From NCBI RefSeq assembly GCF_001613065.1, contig NZ_BDBQ01000096.1, positions 1 through 64,000 of the forward strand: a DNA stretch of 64,000 nucleotides, given 5' to 3'. The number at the start of each line of letters is the position of its first letter. The stretch's first letter is position 1. This document shows positions 35,368-44,977 of this stretch, in pieces. This DNA is from Nocardia miyunensis NBRC 108239. Lineage in GTDB: Bacteria; Actinomycetota; Actinomycetes; Mycobacteriales; Mycobacteriaceae. The notes under the pieces were generated by a model. That model made no database searches. It was not told the origin of the DNA and saw nothing but the letters and a program-made list of their open reading frames with translations. A program made the translations under genes and the position numbers.

Positions 35368-35747
35368 CTATCTGCCGGACGCAGCTGCCCGGCTCAGTAC
35401 GTCGATGTCGCTGAGGCGATCGTCGTTGGCCTGCACCGTGATCAGCGCGCTGATCAGGTCGTCACCCGGATTCGCGCGCCGCAGCCCGACGAGCTGGGAT
35501 AGTCCCGCAGCTCCTCGGCTGCCGACTCCACGGTCTCGAACTCGGTGGCGAGGTCGGCACGCGTGGCGCGAAGCCACCCCAGGACGCGTCCATGATCGAC
35601 CGACGGCACACCGAACAGCTCGCAGATCACCGTCCCGGGCAGCGGAACTGCCAACGCGGAGACGACGTCCAGCGTGCCGTCGTCGGCCGGTGCCGCGTCC
35701 AGCAGGTCGTCGACCGGTGCGTCACGAGCCGCGAGAGTGCTTGTCTC
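35368..35747 (-). pseudogene. Cytochrome P450 fragment with frameshift
   Basis: On the minus strand the frame reads the P450 B'-F helix region: RDAPVDDLLDAAPADDGTLD, LAVPLPGTVICELFGVPSVD, then ESAAEELRDY. After a one-base frame change near 35,508 it continues LSQLVGLRRANPGDDLISAL and ends after DRLSDIDVLSRAAASGR. The N-terminus, I-helix, ExxR and heme loop are absent, so it cannot be functional. It is a relic of a gene different from the intact P450 at 31,313. Confidence 0.8.
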
Positions 35748-36090
35748 TCAGCGTATCTGTTCTCCCGGCGTGCCGGACGACAGGCGGAGCGCACCTGAAA
35801 CCTGTTGCGGCGACTGCGGATCGAGATGTGGCCGAGTACACCCGGTACGCCTGTGCCACAGCACATCCGAAGTTCGTTCGACCCACCCCGGGTGGTGCGC
35901 CGCCGCCGGTAGCGGTGCCGTTGCCGGTCGTGGCGGCCACGCGGGTGATGTTCGCGACCCGGCGTAGGCTTGGCCCCGCGCCGGGTCGCCCCGCGCCGAT
36001 CCCACTGCAGACCGGCTTGTGAATCATCACGCACCTCGAGATCGCCCTGGGAGTCCAGGGCGCCAACTTCGACAGTCAAGGGGATATCTG
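35748..36090. other. Non-coding stretch upstream of NmrA-like gene
   Basis: About 340 bases with no convincing gene on either strand; open frames here are Arg/Pro-rich shadows. AAGGGG at the right end is the ribosome-binding site for the next gene. It probably carries debris from the P450 fragment and the promoter of the NmrA-like gene. Confidence 0.5.
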
Positions 36091-36825
36091 ATGAAGATCT
36101 CGGTTATCGGCACCGGACTGATCGGCTCGCAGGTCCTCGGCGACCTGACCGCTGCCGGACACGAAGCCACCGGGCATTCCCGCTCGACCGGCCTCGACCT
36201 GCTCACCGGTGACGGGCTCGACGACGCGCTGCGCGGCGCCGAGGTCGTCGTGAACCTGACCAACTCGCCCACCTTCGACGACGCCTCCCTCGACTTCTTC
36301 CGCACCTCGGTGACCAATCTGCTGGCCGCCGCGCAGGCGGCGGACGTCGGGCACATCGTGACGTTGTCGATCGTCGGCGTCGACCGGGTACCCGGCATGG
36401 CCTACTACCGCGCCAAGACCCTGCAGGAGCAACTGGTCGAGACGGGGCCGATCCCGTACTCGATCGTGCGCGCCACCCAGTTCATGGAATTCGTCGCACC
36501 GACGATGGAGTGGACCACCGACGGCGACGTCGTGCGGCTGCCCGCCACCCCGATTCAGCCGATCAGTTCCGCCGAAGTCGCGGCCGAGGTAGCCGAGGTC
36601 GCCGCGGGTACTCCGCTGCGGGGCATACGGAACATCGCCGGCCCCGACGTCTTCACGCTCGACGAATTGGGCCGCATCACGCTGGAGGCCACCGGCGACC
36701 ACCGTCACGTCGTCACCGATCCGACCGCCGGCCTGTTCGCCGTGGTCGAAGGTGATGTACTCACCGCCCCCGAGGGCGCCCAGGTGACCGCCACCCACTA
36801 CCGCGACTGGCTACGGTCGCACTAG
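36091..36825 (+). CDS. NAD(P)-binding NmrA/atypical SDR protein
   Basis: The 244-aa protein begins MKISVIGTGLIGSQVLGDL, a Rossmann GxGxxG, followed by HSRSTGLDLLTGDGLDDALR and VVNLTNSPTFDD. A later YYRAK resembles the SDR Tyr-Lys pair, and the end has an NmrA-like substrate domain (GIRNIAGPDVFTLDELGR). Such proteins are sugar/quinone epimerase-like sensors or reductases. AAGGGG precedes the ATG by 7 bases. It overlaps the convergent methyltransferase stop by 4 bases. Confidence 0.8.
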   Translation: MKISVIGTGLIGSQVLGDLTAAGHEATGHSRSTGLDLLTGDGLDDALRGAEVVVNLTNSPTFDDASLDFFRTSVTNLLAAAQAADVGHIVTLSIVGVDRVPGMAYYRAKTLQEQLVETGPIPYSIVRATQFMEFVAPTMEWTTDGDVVRLPATPIQPISSAEVAAEVAEVAAGTPLRGIRNIAGPDVFTLDELGRITLEATGDHRHVVTDPTAGLFAVVEGDVLTAPEGAQVTATHYRDWLRSH

Positions 36826-37499
36826 GCGCGTCGGCTGTCCGGTTTGGTTGCCGCGCCGAAGATCAGCGGTCGGACGATGGGGACCATCATCCCTTCCCAG
36901 GTCGCTTCCTGGACGTCGTCGACTTCCAATCCGGACGCCCGGATCAGCTCGAGGGTGGCGCGGTTGCAGCGGCATCCCTCCGCGAACCGGCGCCAGGGAC
37001 CTTCGAGGCGGTCTTGCCACAGGGCGAGCCGCGGCGACTTCGAGCGGACGTGTTCGACGAACAGCAGCCTGCCGCCGGGGCGCAGCACGCGCTCGACCTC
37101 GCGCAACACCGCATCGGGATTGTCGACGGTGCACAGGACGAGCGTGGACACGACCGTGTCCACGGATCCTTCCGTGAACGGCAGCTGATCCGCCGACGCG
37201 TCGAGCACCTTCGCCTTCCGCTGAGTGGTGCGCAGCCGCCGGTCCAACCGGACACGCATCGCGGCCTCGGGTTCGGTCAGGATCAACTCTTCGAGGTCGT
37301 CGGGATAGTTCGGCAGATTCAGGCCGGTTCCGCTGCCGAGTTCGACAGTCCGTCCGGTCGCCCGGCCGAGCAGCTGACGTCGGCGAGCCCCCATGCCCGC
37401 CCGCTCGCCCCGCCACAAGAGCGGGTCGTACAGTGCCGCGAACACCCGCGCCCACAGGTCCGAGCCCTGTCTGGCCGCCGCCGGTGCGGTGCCACTCAT
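36822..37499 (-). CDS. Class I SAM-dependent methyltransferase (UbiE-like)
   Basis: The 225-aa protein has the SAM motif I VELGSGTGLNLPNY near 52-65, motif II LTEPEAAMR, motif IV ADQLPFTEGSVDTVVSTLVL near 105-123 and RVLRPGGRLLFVEHVRS near 138. The C-terminus resembles METTL7/UbiE-type enzymes acting on small hydrophobic or thiol compounds. Substrate unknown. It is convergent with the NmrA-like gene and divergent from the GH15 gene. Confidence 0.82.
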   Translation of the reverse strand: MSGTAPAAARQGSDLWARVFAALYDPLLWRGERAGMGARRRQLLGRATGRTVELGSGTGLNLPNYPDDLEELILTEPEAAMRVRLDRRLRTTQRKAKVLDASADQLPFTEGSVDTVVSTLVLCTVDNPDAVLREVERVLRPGGRLLFVEHVRSKSPRLALWQDRLEGPWRRFAEGCRCNRATLELIRASGLEVDDVQEATWEGMMVPIVRPLIFGAATKPDSRRA

Positions 37500-37612
37500 A
37501 GGCCTGATTATACGTCGGCTTCCATCGCTCTTCGATCATGGTGAGAAGGGCCAGGGCATACGATCGAAAGCAGCGCCCGAGAGTCCGACCAGGTGACGAA
37601 TGGGAGCACCGC

Positions 37613-39559
37613 ATGAACGATCAGCTGCAAGACGAGCCCCGGGTCACGGCGTTTCCGCGCATCGACGACTACGGGTTCATCTCCGATTCCGAGGTGACCG
37701 CCCTCATCGCGCCCAGCGGAGCCATCGAGTGGATGTGCCTGCCCCGCATGGATTCTCCCAGCGTCTTCGGCGCGATACTCGATCGTTCCGCCGGGTCGTT
37801 CCGGTTCGCTCCCGACAACATCGCGGCCCCGGCCGATCGCCGGTACATCCCCGGGACGATGGTCATGGAGACGAGCTGGCGCAGTGGCGAAGGGTGGGCG
37901 ACCGTGCGTGACGTGCTGCTGGTCGGCCCGTGGCGGCACCAGCAGCCCGGCCGCAGCGCCCACCGCCGCGCGCCCACCGACTACGACGCCGAACATATCC
38001 TGCTGCGCATCGTGCACTGTGAGACCGGGCAGATCCAGTTCGTCCTGGACTGCCAGCCTGCCTACGACTACGGCCGAGCTCGTGCCATGTGGGAATACCT
38101 CGACAGTTATCACCTCGCCATGGCCGGCGCCGAAGGCGTCGATCTGCCGCTGCGGCTGACCACCGACCTGCGTCTCGGACTCGAGGGCTCGCGCGCGGTC
38201 GCCCGCACCCTGCTCAAGAGTGGCGACACCCGGTTCTGTGCGTTGTCGTGGGGTAGCCGGGAGGCTCCGGAAACCGTGGAAGAGGCCGGCGAGCGGCTGA
38301 TGAAGACCGTGCACCACTGGCGGCACTGGCTGGCCGTCGGCCAGTTTCCGGACCACCCGTGGAGCGCTCAGCTCACTCGCAGCGCCCTGACCCTCAAAGG
38401 CCTGACCTTCGCGCCGACCGGCGCCATCGTCGCGGCCCCCACCACCTCACTGCCGGAAACCCCTGGCGGAGAGCGCAATTGGGATTATCGCTACACCTGG
38501 ATCCGGGATTCGGCCTTCGCGCTGTGGGGCCTGTACACGCTGGGTTTCAGCTGGGAAGCGAACGACTACTTCTCCCACATCATCAATCTGGCCGAAAGCG
38601 CCAAGGACATGCAGATCGTCTACGGCATCGGCGGCGAAACCGACCTGACCGAACACACGCTCGACAATCTGCGCGGGTACGACAACGCCGGCCCGGTGCG
38701 CATCGGCAACAACGCCTTTCGTCAACGTCAGCACGATGTCTGGGGTGCGGCGCTGGATTCGGTCTACCTCTACGCCCGCCATCGCGACCAGATCGACGCG
38801 CAGACCTGGCCGCTGCTGCGCTGGGCGGTCAAAAGCGCTCTCGCCGTGTGGCGCGAACCCGACCAGGGCATTTGGGAAGTGCGGGGAAAGCCGCAGCACT
38901 TCACCTCCAGCAAGGTCATGTGCTGGGTCGCCGCCGATCGCGGCGCACGCCTGGCCCGCATCCACCACGACTTCGAACGCGCCGAGCGCTGGCAGGGGGC
39001 GGCCGACGAGATCCGCGCCGATATCTGTACCAACGCGGTGGACTCGCGGGGCGTGTTCACGCAGTGCTACGGCAGCACGGCACTGGACGCCTCCACCCTG
39101 CTCATCCCGCTGGTTCGGTTCCTTCCCCCCGACGACGAGCGGGTGCGCAAAACCGTCCTGGCCATCGCCGACGAACTCACCGTCGACGGGCTCGTATTGC
39201 GTTACCGCACAAACGAAACCGATGACGGCTGTGCCGGCGAGGAAGGAACCTTCACGATCTGCTCGTTCTGGCTGGTGTCCGCGTTGTCGGAAATCGGCGA
39301 GAAATACCGTGCCAAGCAGCTGTGCGAGAAACTGCTCGGATACGCCAGCCCGTTGGGCCTCTACGCCGAGGAGATCGACCCACGAACCGGCCGCCACTGG
39401 GGCAACTATCCACAGGCGTTCACCCACCTGGCACTGATCAACGCGGTCATGCATGTCGTCAGGGATGAACAGGTCGAGCTGCGCATCGCGCTCGGCGGGG
39501 AATCGGTCGCGCCGCGCCTGGACGACGCGACGCTCACCGGCGGGTACATCCATATCTGA
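37613..39559 (+). CDS. Glycoside hydrolase family 15 protein (trehalase-like)
   Basis: The 648-aa protein starts with the bacterial GH15 N-terminal beta-domain (RIDDYGFISDSEVTALIAPS, EWMCLPRMDSPSVFGAILD). Its catalytic (alpha/alpha)6 barrel carries NWDYRYTWIRDSAFALWGLY near 288, GYDNAGPVRIGNNAFRQ, DVWGAALDSVYLY near 380 and EEGTFTICSFWLVSAL near 543 with a candidate catalytic Glu. In mycobacteria such proteins are trehalases; glucoamylase or dextran activity is also possible. There is no signal peptide, so a cytoplasmic trehalose role is likely. The ATG at 37,613 is preferred over an upstream Arg-rich extension. Confidence 0.85.
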   Translation: MNDQLQDEPRVTAFPRIDDYGFISDSEVTALIAPSGAIEWMCLPRMDSPSVFGAILDRSAGSFRFAPDNIAAPADRRYIPGTMVMETSWRSGEGWATVRDVLLVGPWRHQQPGRSAHRRAPTDYDAEHILLRIVHCETGQIQFVLDCQPAYDYGRARAMWEYLDSYHLAMAGAEGVDLPLRLTTDLRLGLEGSRAVARTLLKSGDTRFCALSWGSREAPETVEEAGERLMKTVHHWRHWLAVGQFPDHPWSAQLTRSALTLKGLTFAPTGAIVAAPTTSLPETPGGERNWDYRYTWIRDSAFALWGLYTLGFSWEANDYFSHIINLAESAKDMQIVYGIGGETDLTEHTLDNLRGYDNAGPVRIGNNAFRQRQHDVWGAALDSVYLYARHRDQIDAQTWPLLRWAVKSALAVWREPDQGIWEVRGKPQHFTSSKVMCWVAADRGARLARIHHDFERAERWQGAADEIRADICTNAVDSRGVFTQCYGSTALDASTLLIPLVRFLPPDDERVRKTVLAIADELTVDGLVLRYRTNETDDGCAGEEGTFTICSFWLVSALSEIGEKYRAKQLCEKLLGYASPLGLYAEEIDPRTGRHWGNYPQAFTHLALINAVMHVVRDEQVELRIALGGESVAPRLDDATLTGGYIHI

Positions 39560-39662
39560 ACGATGTGCCATCGAGGCTGGGCGAAAGTGCCGGACCATGA
39601 TCGGCGCATCGACGCGCGCGGCCATTGGCCGAAGTCGCTGGGGGACAGGCGCAGTCGCGCCT

Positions 39663-42600
39663 TCAACTCGGGTTCGGCCGGTTCTGCTCGGCGACCCAGG
39701 CGGCGATCTGGGTGCGTGAGGTGAATCCGAGTTTGGTCAGGATATGTTCGACGTGTCCCGCCGCGGTGCGCTGGGAGATGTGCAGACGGCTGGCGATGGC
39801 TTTGTTGGTCGAACCATCGGCGACGAGGCCGGCCACCTCCAGCTCGCGTCTGGTCAGCTCGGTCGAGGGACCTGGAAGGGCGGCCCGCGGTTCCCCCAGG
39901 GCGTATTCGGTCGCCGCGTTCAAATCCAGCGACATGCCTTTGCGATAGGCCGTCTCGAAGCCCTCCTCGCCGAGCGTGCGGCGGGCCGATCGCTCGCACT
40001 CTTCGTGATGGATCGCTGTTTGCGGAAACAGCACGGGGGAAGCGCCGATCTCCTGAGCGAGTGCCTGCGCGGAGCCCAACAGTACGGCGGTGCGCCGCGC
40101 GCTGCCGTGCGCGCCCACCACCCACGCCAGCGTTTCCAGGGCTATCGCGGCCATGAGCAGATCTTGCTGCCGCCTGGCGTGCTGCATCTGTCGCCGCAGC
40201 AGCCCCAGCGCCCGGTCGCGATCACCCTGACGCCACGCGGCGAACGCCGCCCCCCACAGGGCATAGACCAGATGTACTGAACCGCCGTGGGATTCGATGA
40301 TATCCAGGGCCTTCTCGTAGTGTGACAGAGCCGCCGCACTGTCGTCCCGCAACGCGTGCACCCATCCGAGCCCGAGCAGGCACCAGACCTGCCCGTAGAC
40401 GTCGCCGTCCGCGGTGAAGAACGCGAGAGCGGCCTCCAGCGGGACGCGTGCGCTCGGAGAGTCGCCGGTACGGACCGCGTGCAGGGAGTCGGTGAGGTTC
40501 GTGAACGCGTGCACGACCGGGTCCTCGGTCTGTTCGGCCAGGTGCTGTGCCTGCGTGGCCAGTGCGGCCGCCACGACGAGATCGTCCTGGGATTCGGTCA
40601 CCAGGCTGGCGCGCCAAATCGCCTTGGCCCGCGTCGCCGTGGCGGTGGCGGGCTCGCCCGCGAGGGCCTGCAAGAGCCAGTGCCGGGCCTCACCGAGCTG
40701 GCTTCGGGAGAACCAGAACAGTTGCAGGGTCGCCGCCAACGACAGTGCGGCATCGGGTCCCACATCGGTCGACGTCAGGCAGCAGGCCAATGCCTCTCGG
40801 AAGTTCGGTTGTTCCCGGTCGATGCGGGCGATCCAGTCGGGCTGGCGAGGGCTGAACCAGTCGGCCTCGGCGCGCTCGGCGAAGTTGCGGTACCAATCCC
40901 GGTGGCGGCGAAGCAGTTCCGGATAGTGGCCGGTTCGCTCGAGCCGGTCGCGGCCGTACTCGCGGATCGTCTCGAGCAGCCGGAACCGCACGATCGAATC
41001 CGACTCCTCCCGGATCAGGATCGACTTGTCGACCAGGTTGCCCAGTACGTCGAGCAGATTCTCTGCCGCGAGGTCGCCCGAGCACACCTGTTCGGCGGCG
41101 TCGAGTTCGAAACCGCCGGCGAACACCGACATGTGTGCCCACGCCTGCTGCTCGGCCGGAGTGCACAGTGAGTAACTCCAGTCGATGCACCACCGCAGTG
41201 TCTGCTGCCGGTTCGGCGCGCTGCGACTGCCGCGGGTCAGCAGCGCGTAACAGTCGGTGAGTCGAGCCAGGATCTGCTCGGGCGACAGCGCTCGCAGTCG
41301 CGCCGCGGCCAACTCGATCGCCAACGGCAATCCGTCGACGCGGTGGCAGATCTCGGTAACGGCGGCCACGTTCTCCATGGTGAGCGCGAAGCCGGGCACG
41401 ACGGCGGCGGCTCGTTCGACGAACAGGGTCACCGCGTCGTAGCGGTGCATACTCCTCAACGATGGCTGCCCGCCCTGATCCGGCACGTTGAGCGGCTGCA
41501 CGCGCAGCACCGCCTCCCCGTCGACATTCAGGGGCTCGCGGCTGGTGGCGAGGATCCGCAGCATCGGGCACGCCCGCAGCAACGTCTCGGCGACCTTCGC
41601 CGTCGAATCGACGATCTGCTCGCAATTGTCGAGCACGAGCAGCAGTTGGTGCGAGGCCAGGTAGTCGGTCAGCACGTCCAGCACCGGCTGTCCCCGTGGG
41701 CGCAACCCCACCGCCGCGGCGATCACCGCCGGCAGCAGCGCGCCGTCGTGCAGTTCGGCGAGTTCGACCAGCCGCACCCCTTGGGCGAAGTCGCCTTTCG
41801 CATCGGTGGCTACCCGCAAGGCCAGTCGAGTCTTGCCCACACCGCCGATTCCGGTCAAGGTCACCAGTCGCGAACTCGTCAACAGATGCTTGGCCTCGGT
41901 CAGCTCGGTGCGACGGCCGACGAAACTCGTCAGCTCCACGCGAAGGAAGGGCTTCGCGCCGACCGACGAAACGAATCGGGCATGCTCCGGTGCCGGAGAG
42001 CGGTCACTGTCCAGCGGAATCACCGGAACAACTGCGCTGTCCTGCGGCTCCGCACCCGCTTCGGCCTGCACCGCCATCTCGCCGACCGGCTGGCCGCGCT
42101 TGCCTTGCAGATGCTGTAACTGCTCGCCCAATGCCGCGGGGGAGGGCCGCTCGTTGGGAGCGCGGGCCATCGCGTGTTCGATCACCGTCGCGATGTCATC
42201 GTCGATGTCGTGCTCGCGTAGATCCGGCACGGGCTGGCTGGTGATGCGCAGAAACTGGGCAACGATCTGTTCGCCGCTGCGTCGTTCGAATGCCGCGTGC
42301 CCGGTCAGCGCGGCGAACAACGTGGCGCCGAGCCCATAGACGTCGGCCGCGGGAGTGGGGTCGTCGCCGGCCAGCACCTCCGGCGCGGTGAACGCCGGCG
42401 AACCGGTGACCGTGCCGGTGGTGGTGTGGAATCCGCCGGGGATGCGCGCGATCCCGAAATCGGTCAATGCCGGTTCACCGTAATCGGAGATGAGGATGTT
42501 GCCGGGCTTGATGTCGCGATGCAGGATCCCGACCCGGTGTCCGGTCTCGAGGGCCCCGGCCAGCTTCACTCCGAGCCGCAGAATCTCCTCGCCCGACAAC

Positions 42601-42959
42601 CGACCGTGCCGGGATATCCAGGCCCCGAGAGAACCTCGCGGATAGAAGGGCATTACCAAATAGGGCAACCCGGACGAGGTGGCGCCCACCTGCAGCACCT
42701 CCACGATGTTCGGATGCCCGGTCAAGCGGCCCATCGCCCGCTGCTCCCGGATGAACCGCTCCCGGCTCCCCTCATCCAGGCCGCCGGTGAGCACCTTGAT
42801 CGCTACCATCCGGTCCAGGTCCGCCTGGTCGCACCGATACACAACTCCGAAGCCGCCGCGGCCGATCTCCACGGCGTCGCTGAATCCGGCTTCTGCCAAC
42901 TCGGCCGTGACCTCGGAGACCACGGTGTGTTGTGTCTTCAACTGGTCGATATAGCCCAT
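39663..42959 (-). CDS. Ser/Thr kinase - NB-ARC ATPase - LuxR regulator (PknK-like)
   Basis: The 1098-aa protein joins three modules. First is a Hanks-type kinase (about 27-285): EIGRGGFGVVYRC, AIKVL with Lys55, HRDIKPGN with Asp149, and DFG at 167-169. Next is a STAND/NB-ARC ATPase from about 345, with Walker A GIGGVGKT at 370-377 and Walker B-like LLLVLDNCEQ, then a helical TPR-like region. Last is a LuxR-type HTH at about 1030-1090 (LTRRELEVAGLVADGSTNKA). Mycobacterial PknK has the same architecture and about the same length. It should sense a signal, phosphorylate itself or targets and bind DNA. It converges on the GH15 gene. Confidence 0.9.
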   Translation of the reverse strand: MGYIDQLKTQHTVVSEVTAELAEAGFSDAVEIGRGGFGVVYRCDQADLDRMVAIKVLTGGLDEGSRERFIREQRAMGRLTGHPNIVEVLQVGATSSGLPYLVMPFYPRGSLGAWISRHGRLSGEEILRLGVKLAGALETGHRVGILHRDIKPGNILISDYGEPALTDFGIARIPGGFHTTTGTVTGSPAFTAPEVLAGDDPTPAADVYGLGATLFAALTGHAAFERRSGEQIVAQFLRITSQPVPDLREHDIDDDIATVIEHAMARAPNERPSPAALGEQLQHLQGKRGQPVGEMAVQAEAGAEPQDSAVVPVIPLDSDRSPAPEHARFVSSVGAKPFLRVELTSFVGRRTELTEAKHLLTSSRLVTLTGIGGVGKTRLALRVATDAKGDFAQGVRLVELAELHDGALLPAVIAAAVGLRPRGQPVLDVLTDYLASHQLLLVLDNCEQIVDSTAKVAETLLRACPMLRILATSREPLNVDGEAVLRVQPLNVPDQGGQPSLRSMHRYDAVTLFVERAAAVVPGFALTMENVAAVTEICHRVDGLPLAIELAAARLRALSPEQILARLTDCYALLTRGSRSAPNRQQTLRWCIDWSYSLCTPAEQQAWAHMSVFAGGFELDAAEQVCSGDLAAENLLDVLGNLVDKSILIREESDSIVRFRLLETIREYGRDRLERTGHYPELLRRHRDWYRNFAERAEADWFSPRQPDWIARIDREQPNFREALACCLTSTDVGPDAALSLAATLQLFWFSRSQLGEARHWLLQALAGEPATATATRAKAIWRASLVTESQDDLVVAAALATQAQHLAEQTEDPVVHAFTNLTDSLHAVRTGDSPSARVPLEAALAFFTADGDVYGQVWCLLGLGWVHALRDDSAAALSHYEKALDIIESHGGSVHLVYALWGAAFAAWRQGDRDRALGLLRRQMQHARRQQDLLMAAIALETLAWVVGAHGSARRTAVLLGSAQALAQEIGASPVLFPQTAIHHEECERSARRTLGEEGFETAYRKGMSLDLNAATEYALGEPRAALPGPSTELTRRELEVAGLVADGSTNKAIASRLHISQRTAAGHVEHILTKLGFTSRTQIAAWVAEQNRPNPS

Positions 42960-43204
42960 GCGCTGGTCCTGCTTCGTGACCTACACAGCTTATCGCGCGA
43001 TCGAGCCTCTCAGGGGTACCCGCGATAGCCCATCGCCGCCGGTCCGATTGTCCGTAGCTCATGACGCCAGCGGCCTGTGCTGAAAATTTGCCACGCCGTG
43101 TCTGTATCGGTCGGATCTCAACCCGCATGGCTTCGGCGTTTCTAGTTGTACCTTTCAAGTCCCAGTTCAGATCCAACAGGAGCAGGTGATCGAAAGGGGC
43201 GTCC

Positions 43205-43408
43205 ATGTCGTCCATGTCGTTCGACACAGGTTTGCTGAGCTCGAGAACTGGGCACGGCAGACATGCGCTTCCGGTCACGAGGACACCACTGAGCGCGGTC
43301 GCGTCGACCGCCGGTAGGCGGCGATCGATCGCATCGCCAACGGCGCGCGCGCACTCGCGGATTCGCATGGGTCTCGGCTCCGGCGCACACACCGTGGGAG
43401 GTGTGTGA
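43205..43408 (+). CDS. Possible small protein upstream of hypothetical gene
   Basis: A 67-codon frame starts after AAAGGGG (6 bases) and its TGA overlaps the next ATG by one base (TGATG at 43,406-43,410), an arrangement typical of coupling. The product is basic and Ser/Arg-rich with no motif. A long leftward frame covers the same bases, so it may not be real. Confidence 0.25.
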   Translation: MSSMSFDTGLLSSRTGHGRHALPVTRTPLSAVASTAGRRRSIASPTARAHSRIRMGLGSGAHTVGGV

Positions 43409-44064
43409 TGACTCTCGCGGACATCGGAGTGGCTCCGAATGCGATCGATTGCCGACTCGTGCGGATACTCACCATGATCGAAGACGAGTCTCGTTGCGTG
43501 ACAGCGACTTCCGTGCTGTTGAGGTGGGCGCGTCGCCGATGGCGCGGACGCGCGGACTTCGAGTATTTCCCGCCTATCCAACGATGGCGTGCGATCGAAC
43601 CCGGGTTCCTCGACGGCGCCGAATGCAGACCCGAGCGGCTCATTCGCGCTGCCGTGACCGGCTACGTATCGAGCGAAACCGGTTTCGAGCATCGGCTCAG
43701 CGATGCCGTCACACTGTTGTCCGGATGTCCGGCCATGGTGCAGGCCACCGAATTGCCCGACACCGGCCACGGACCGCTCTCCGCGTCACCGCGCAGGGCG
43801 ATCCTCATCTCCATCTATTCCCTGGCCGCCGACGACCTCCTCCTGGCTGAAGACATCATCACCAGCTGCGCCGCCGTCGGCGCTTTCAGCCTGGTCGAAC
43901 GATTCTCTCGATGGCTGTCGCTGCCACCGAACGCGCCGCGCTGCGGTGAGACCGGAGCGCCGTCGGAGACCCGCGCGAGGCCGGGATCGCGATCCGGAAA
44001 CGAGGGTGCGGCCCGCCGAGGTGCGGGGGAGGCAGTCGTCGACCACGTGTGTCATCGCTGCTGA
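43408..44064 (+). CDS. Hypothetical protein (218 aa)
   Basis: Not recognised. The start follows GGGAGG by 6 bases. The first 165 residues look like a globular helical protein (DSRLVRILTMIEDESR-like opening; RRAILISIYSLAADDLLLAE, DIITSCAAVGAFSLVERFSR). The last 50 are Arg/Gly/Ala-rich and probably disordered. No membrane segment or signal peptide. It lies between the kinase/LuxR gene (divergent) and a small leftward gene. GC at third positions is somewhat lower than in neighbours. Confidence 0.45.
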   Translation: MTLADIGVAPNAIDCRLVRILTMIEDESRCVTATSVLLRWARRRWRGRADFEYFPPIQRWRAIEPGFLDGAECRPERLIRAAVTGYVSSETGFEHRLSDAVTLLSGCPAMVQATELPDTGHGPLSASPRRAILISIYSLAADDLLLAEDIITSCAAVGAFSLVERFSRWLSLPPNAPRCGETGAPSETRARPGSRSGNEGAARRGAGEAVVDHVCHRC

Positions 44065-44103
44065 GAGGTCACGGGGCGGCGTGCAGGGCACGCGGCGGTG
44101 AAA

Positions 44104-44334
44104 TCAGTCGGCAATTCGGCGCGACGCGCGATCCGGCAGGATCCCGGCGTCGACCAGTTCGTCATAGATCCGCTGCTGCTCATCGTCGAGATTCGAGTAC
44201 AGCATGTCGTACGCCCGCTCTTCCTCGGCGAGCACCGCGACCGGATCCCAGTCGTCACCGAGCGCCTCGAGAACGGCGTTGCGGCGCCGCGCCTCGTCCA
44301 GCGTGAGGTCGTAAGCAAAATCGTGGCCGGCCAT
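44104..44334 (-). CDS. Small conserved-type actinobacterial protein (76 aa)
   Basis: The 76-aa acidic helical protein starts MAGHDFAYDLTLDEARRRNA and continues ALGDDWDPVAVLAEEERAYD and LYSNLDDEQQRIYDELVDAG. It resembles short actinobacterial proteins of unknown function (I recall a DUF6400-like pattern, not verified). GGTTGGAGAT upstream gives a modest ribosome-binding site. No catalytic motif; probably cytoplasmic. Confidence 0.65.
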   Translation of the reverse strand: MAGHDFAYDLTLDEARRRNAVLEALGDDWDPVAVLAEEERAYDMLYSNLDDEQQRIYDELVDAGILPDRASRRIAD

Positions 44335-44680
44335 CAGGCATCTCCAACCAGGTTCATTCCGAAATCGAATTGATTACGCTGCCCAACCGCGCCTACCTGG
44401 GCAATGGGCCACGTCATGTTCCGGGGCGCGCTCGGTCACATTCGGTGGCTGTCCGAGTTCTTCGACGGCGCGAAACCGTACAGCGCGGAGGGCTATCTCG
44501 TTGGCTGACAAAAGGAATCGTCAGAGTTCAACCGATCCGGCAACTCGATACAGCTAACGATCGATCGAGTCAGGCAAATCTACTGCAATAGCACGTGTAC
44601 GCCGATGTACAGTGCTGTGGCACAAAACAAATCCGGCCCCGGGGGGCGATGCGGACGAAGTGGTGATCCACCGAGTCCGA
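44335..44680. other. Intergenic region, nothing recognised
   Basis: About 350 bases between two leftward genes. It has mixed composition with a lower-GC middle, a G-run near 44,640 and no supported reading frame on either strand. It should contain the promoter of the 76-aa gene. Confidence 0.4.
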
Positions 44681-44977
44681 TCAGGAGGCGGGCTTGGGGT
44701 TGTTCAGGTTCTTGACGCCGGTGATCGAGTCGATGATGTTCTTGACGGTGTCGCTGGCCTCATCGATGGCCGAGCTGCCGGAGTCGAGCGTGGCCGACCC
44801 GGTGGACGAGCCGGACGAACCCGCAGATGAGCCGCTGTCGGACGAACCCGAGGCCAGGCCGCTGGCGGAACCGGTGGCGGACGGGGTGGCGGCGGAGGCC
44901 ATCGCGACCGGGCCGAAGAACAGAGCGGCCGCGGAGACGGTGGCGGCGGTGGTGGCAAAGACCTTACGAGAGATCAT
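44681..44977 (-). CDS. Secreted low-complexity Ser/Gly-rich protein
   Basis: The 98-aa product begins with a signal peptide (MISRKVFATTAATVSAAALF, cleavage likely after ASA near residue 29). A Ser/Gly/Ala low-complexity stretch follows (SGSSDSGSSAGSSGSSTGSA), then a short helical tail DEASDTVKNIIDSITGVKNL. AGGAAG precedes the start. It is probably exported to the envelope; no enzymatic domain. An AT-rich upstream region (44,990-45,120) fits a strong promoter. Confidence 0.75.
   Translation of the reverse strand: MISRKVFATTAATVSAAALFFGPVAMASAATPSATGSASGLASGSSDSGSSAGSSGSSTGSATLDSGSSAIDEASDTVKNIIDSITGVKNLNNPKPAS

Noticed and set aside
39600..39660. Short hairpin CGGCC-ATT-GGCCG between the GH15 and kinase genes
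   Set aside because: A stem of only 5 bp is common by chance in this GC-rich sequence.
42772..43770. 332-codon minus-strand frame upstream of the kinase gene
   Set aside because: It overlaps the kinase N-terminus in another frame and the plus-strand 43,408 gene. Parts look protein-like, but there is no ribosome-binding site or motif; kept only as a doubt on the small frame at 43,205.
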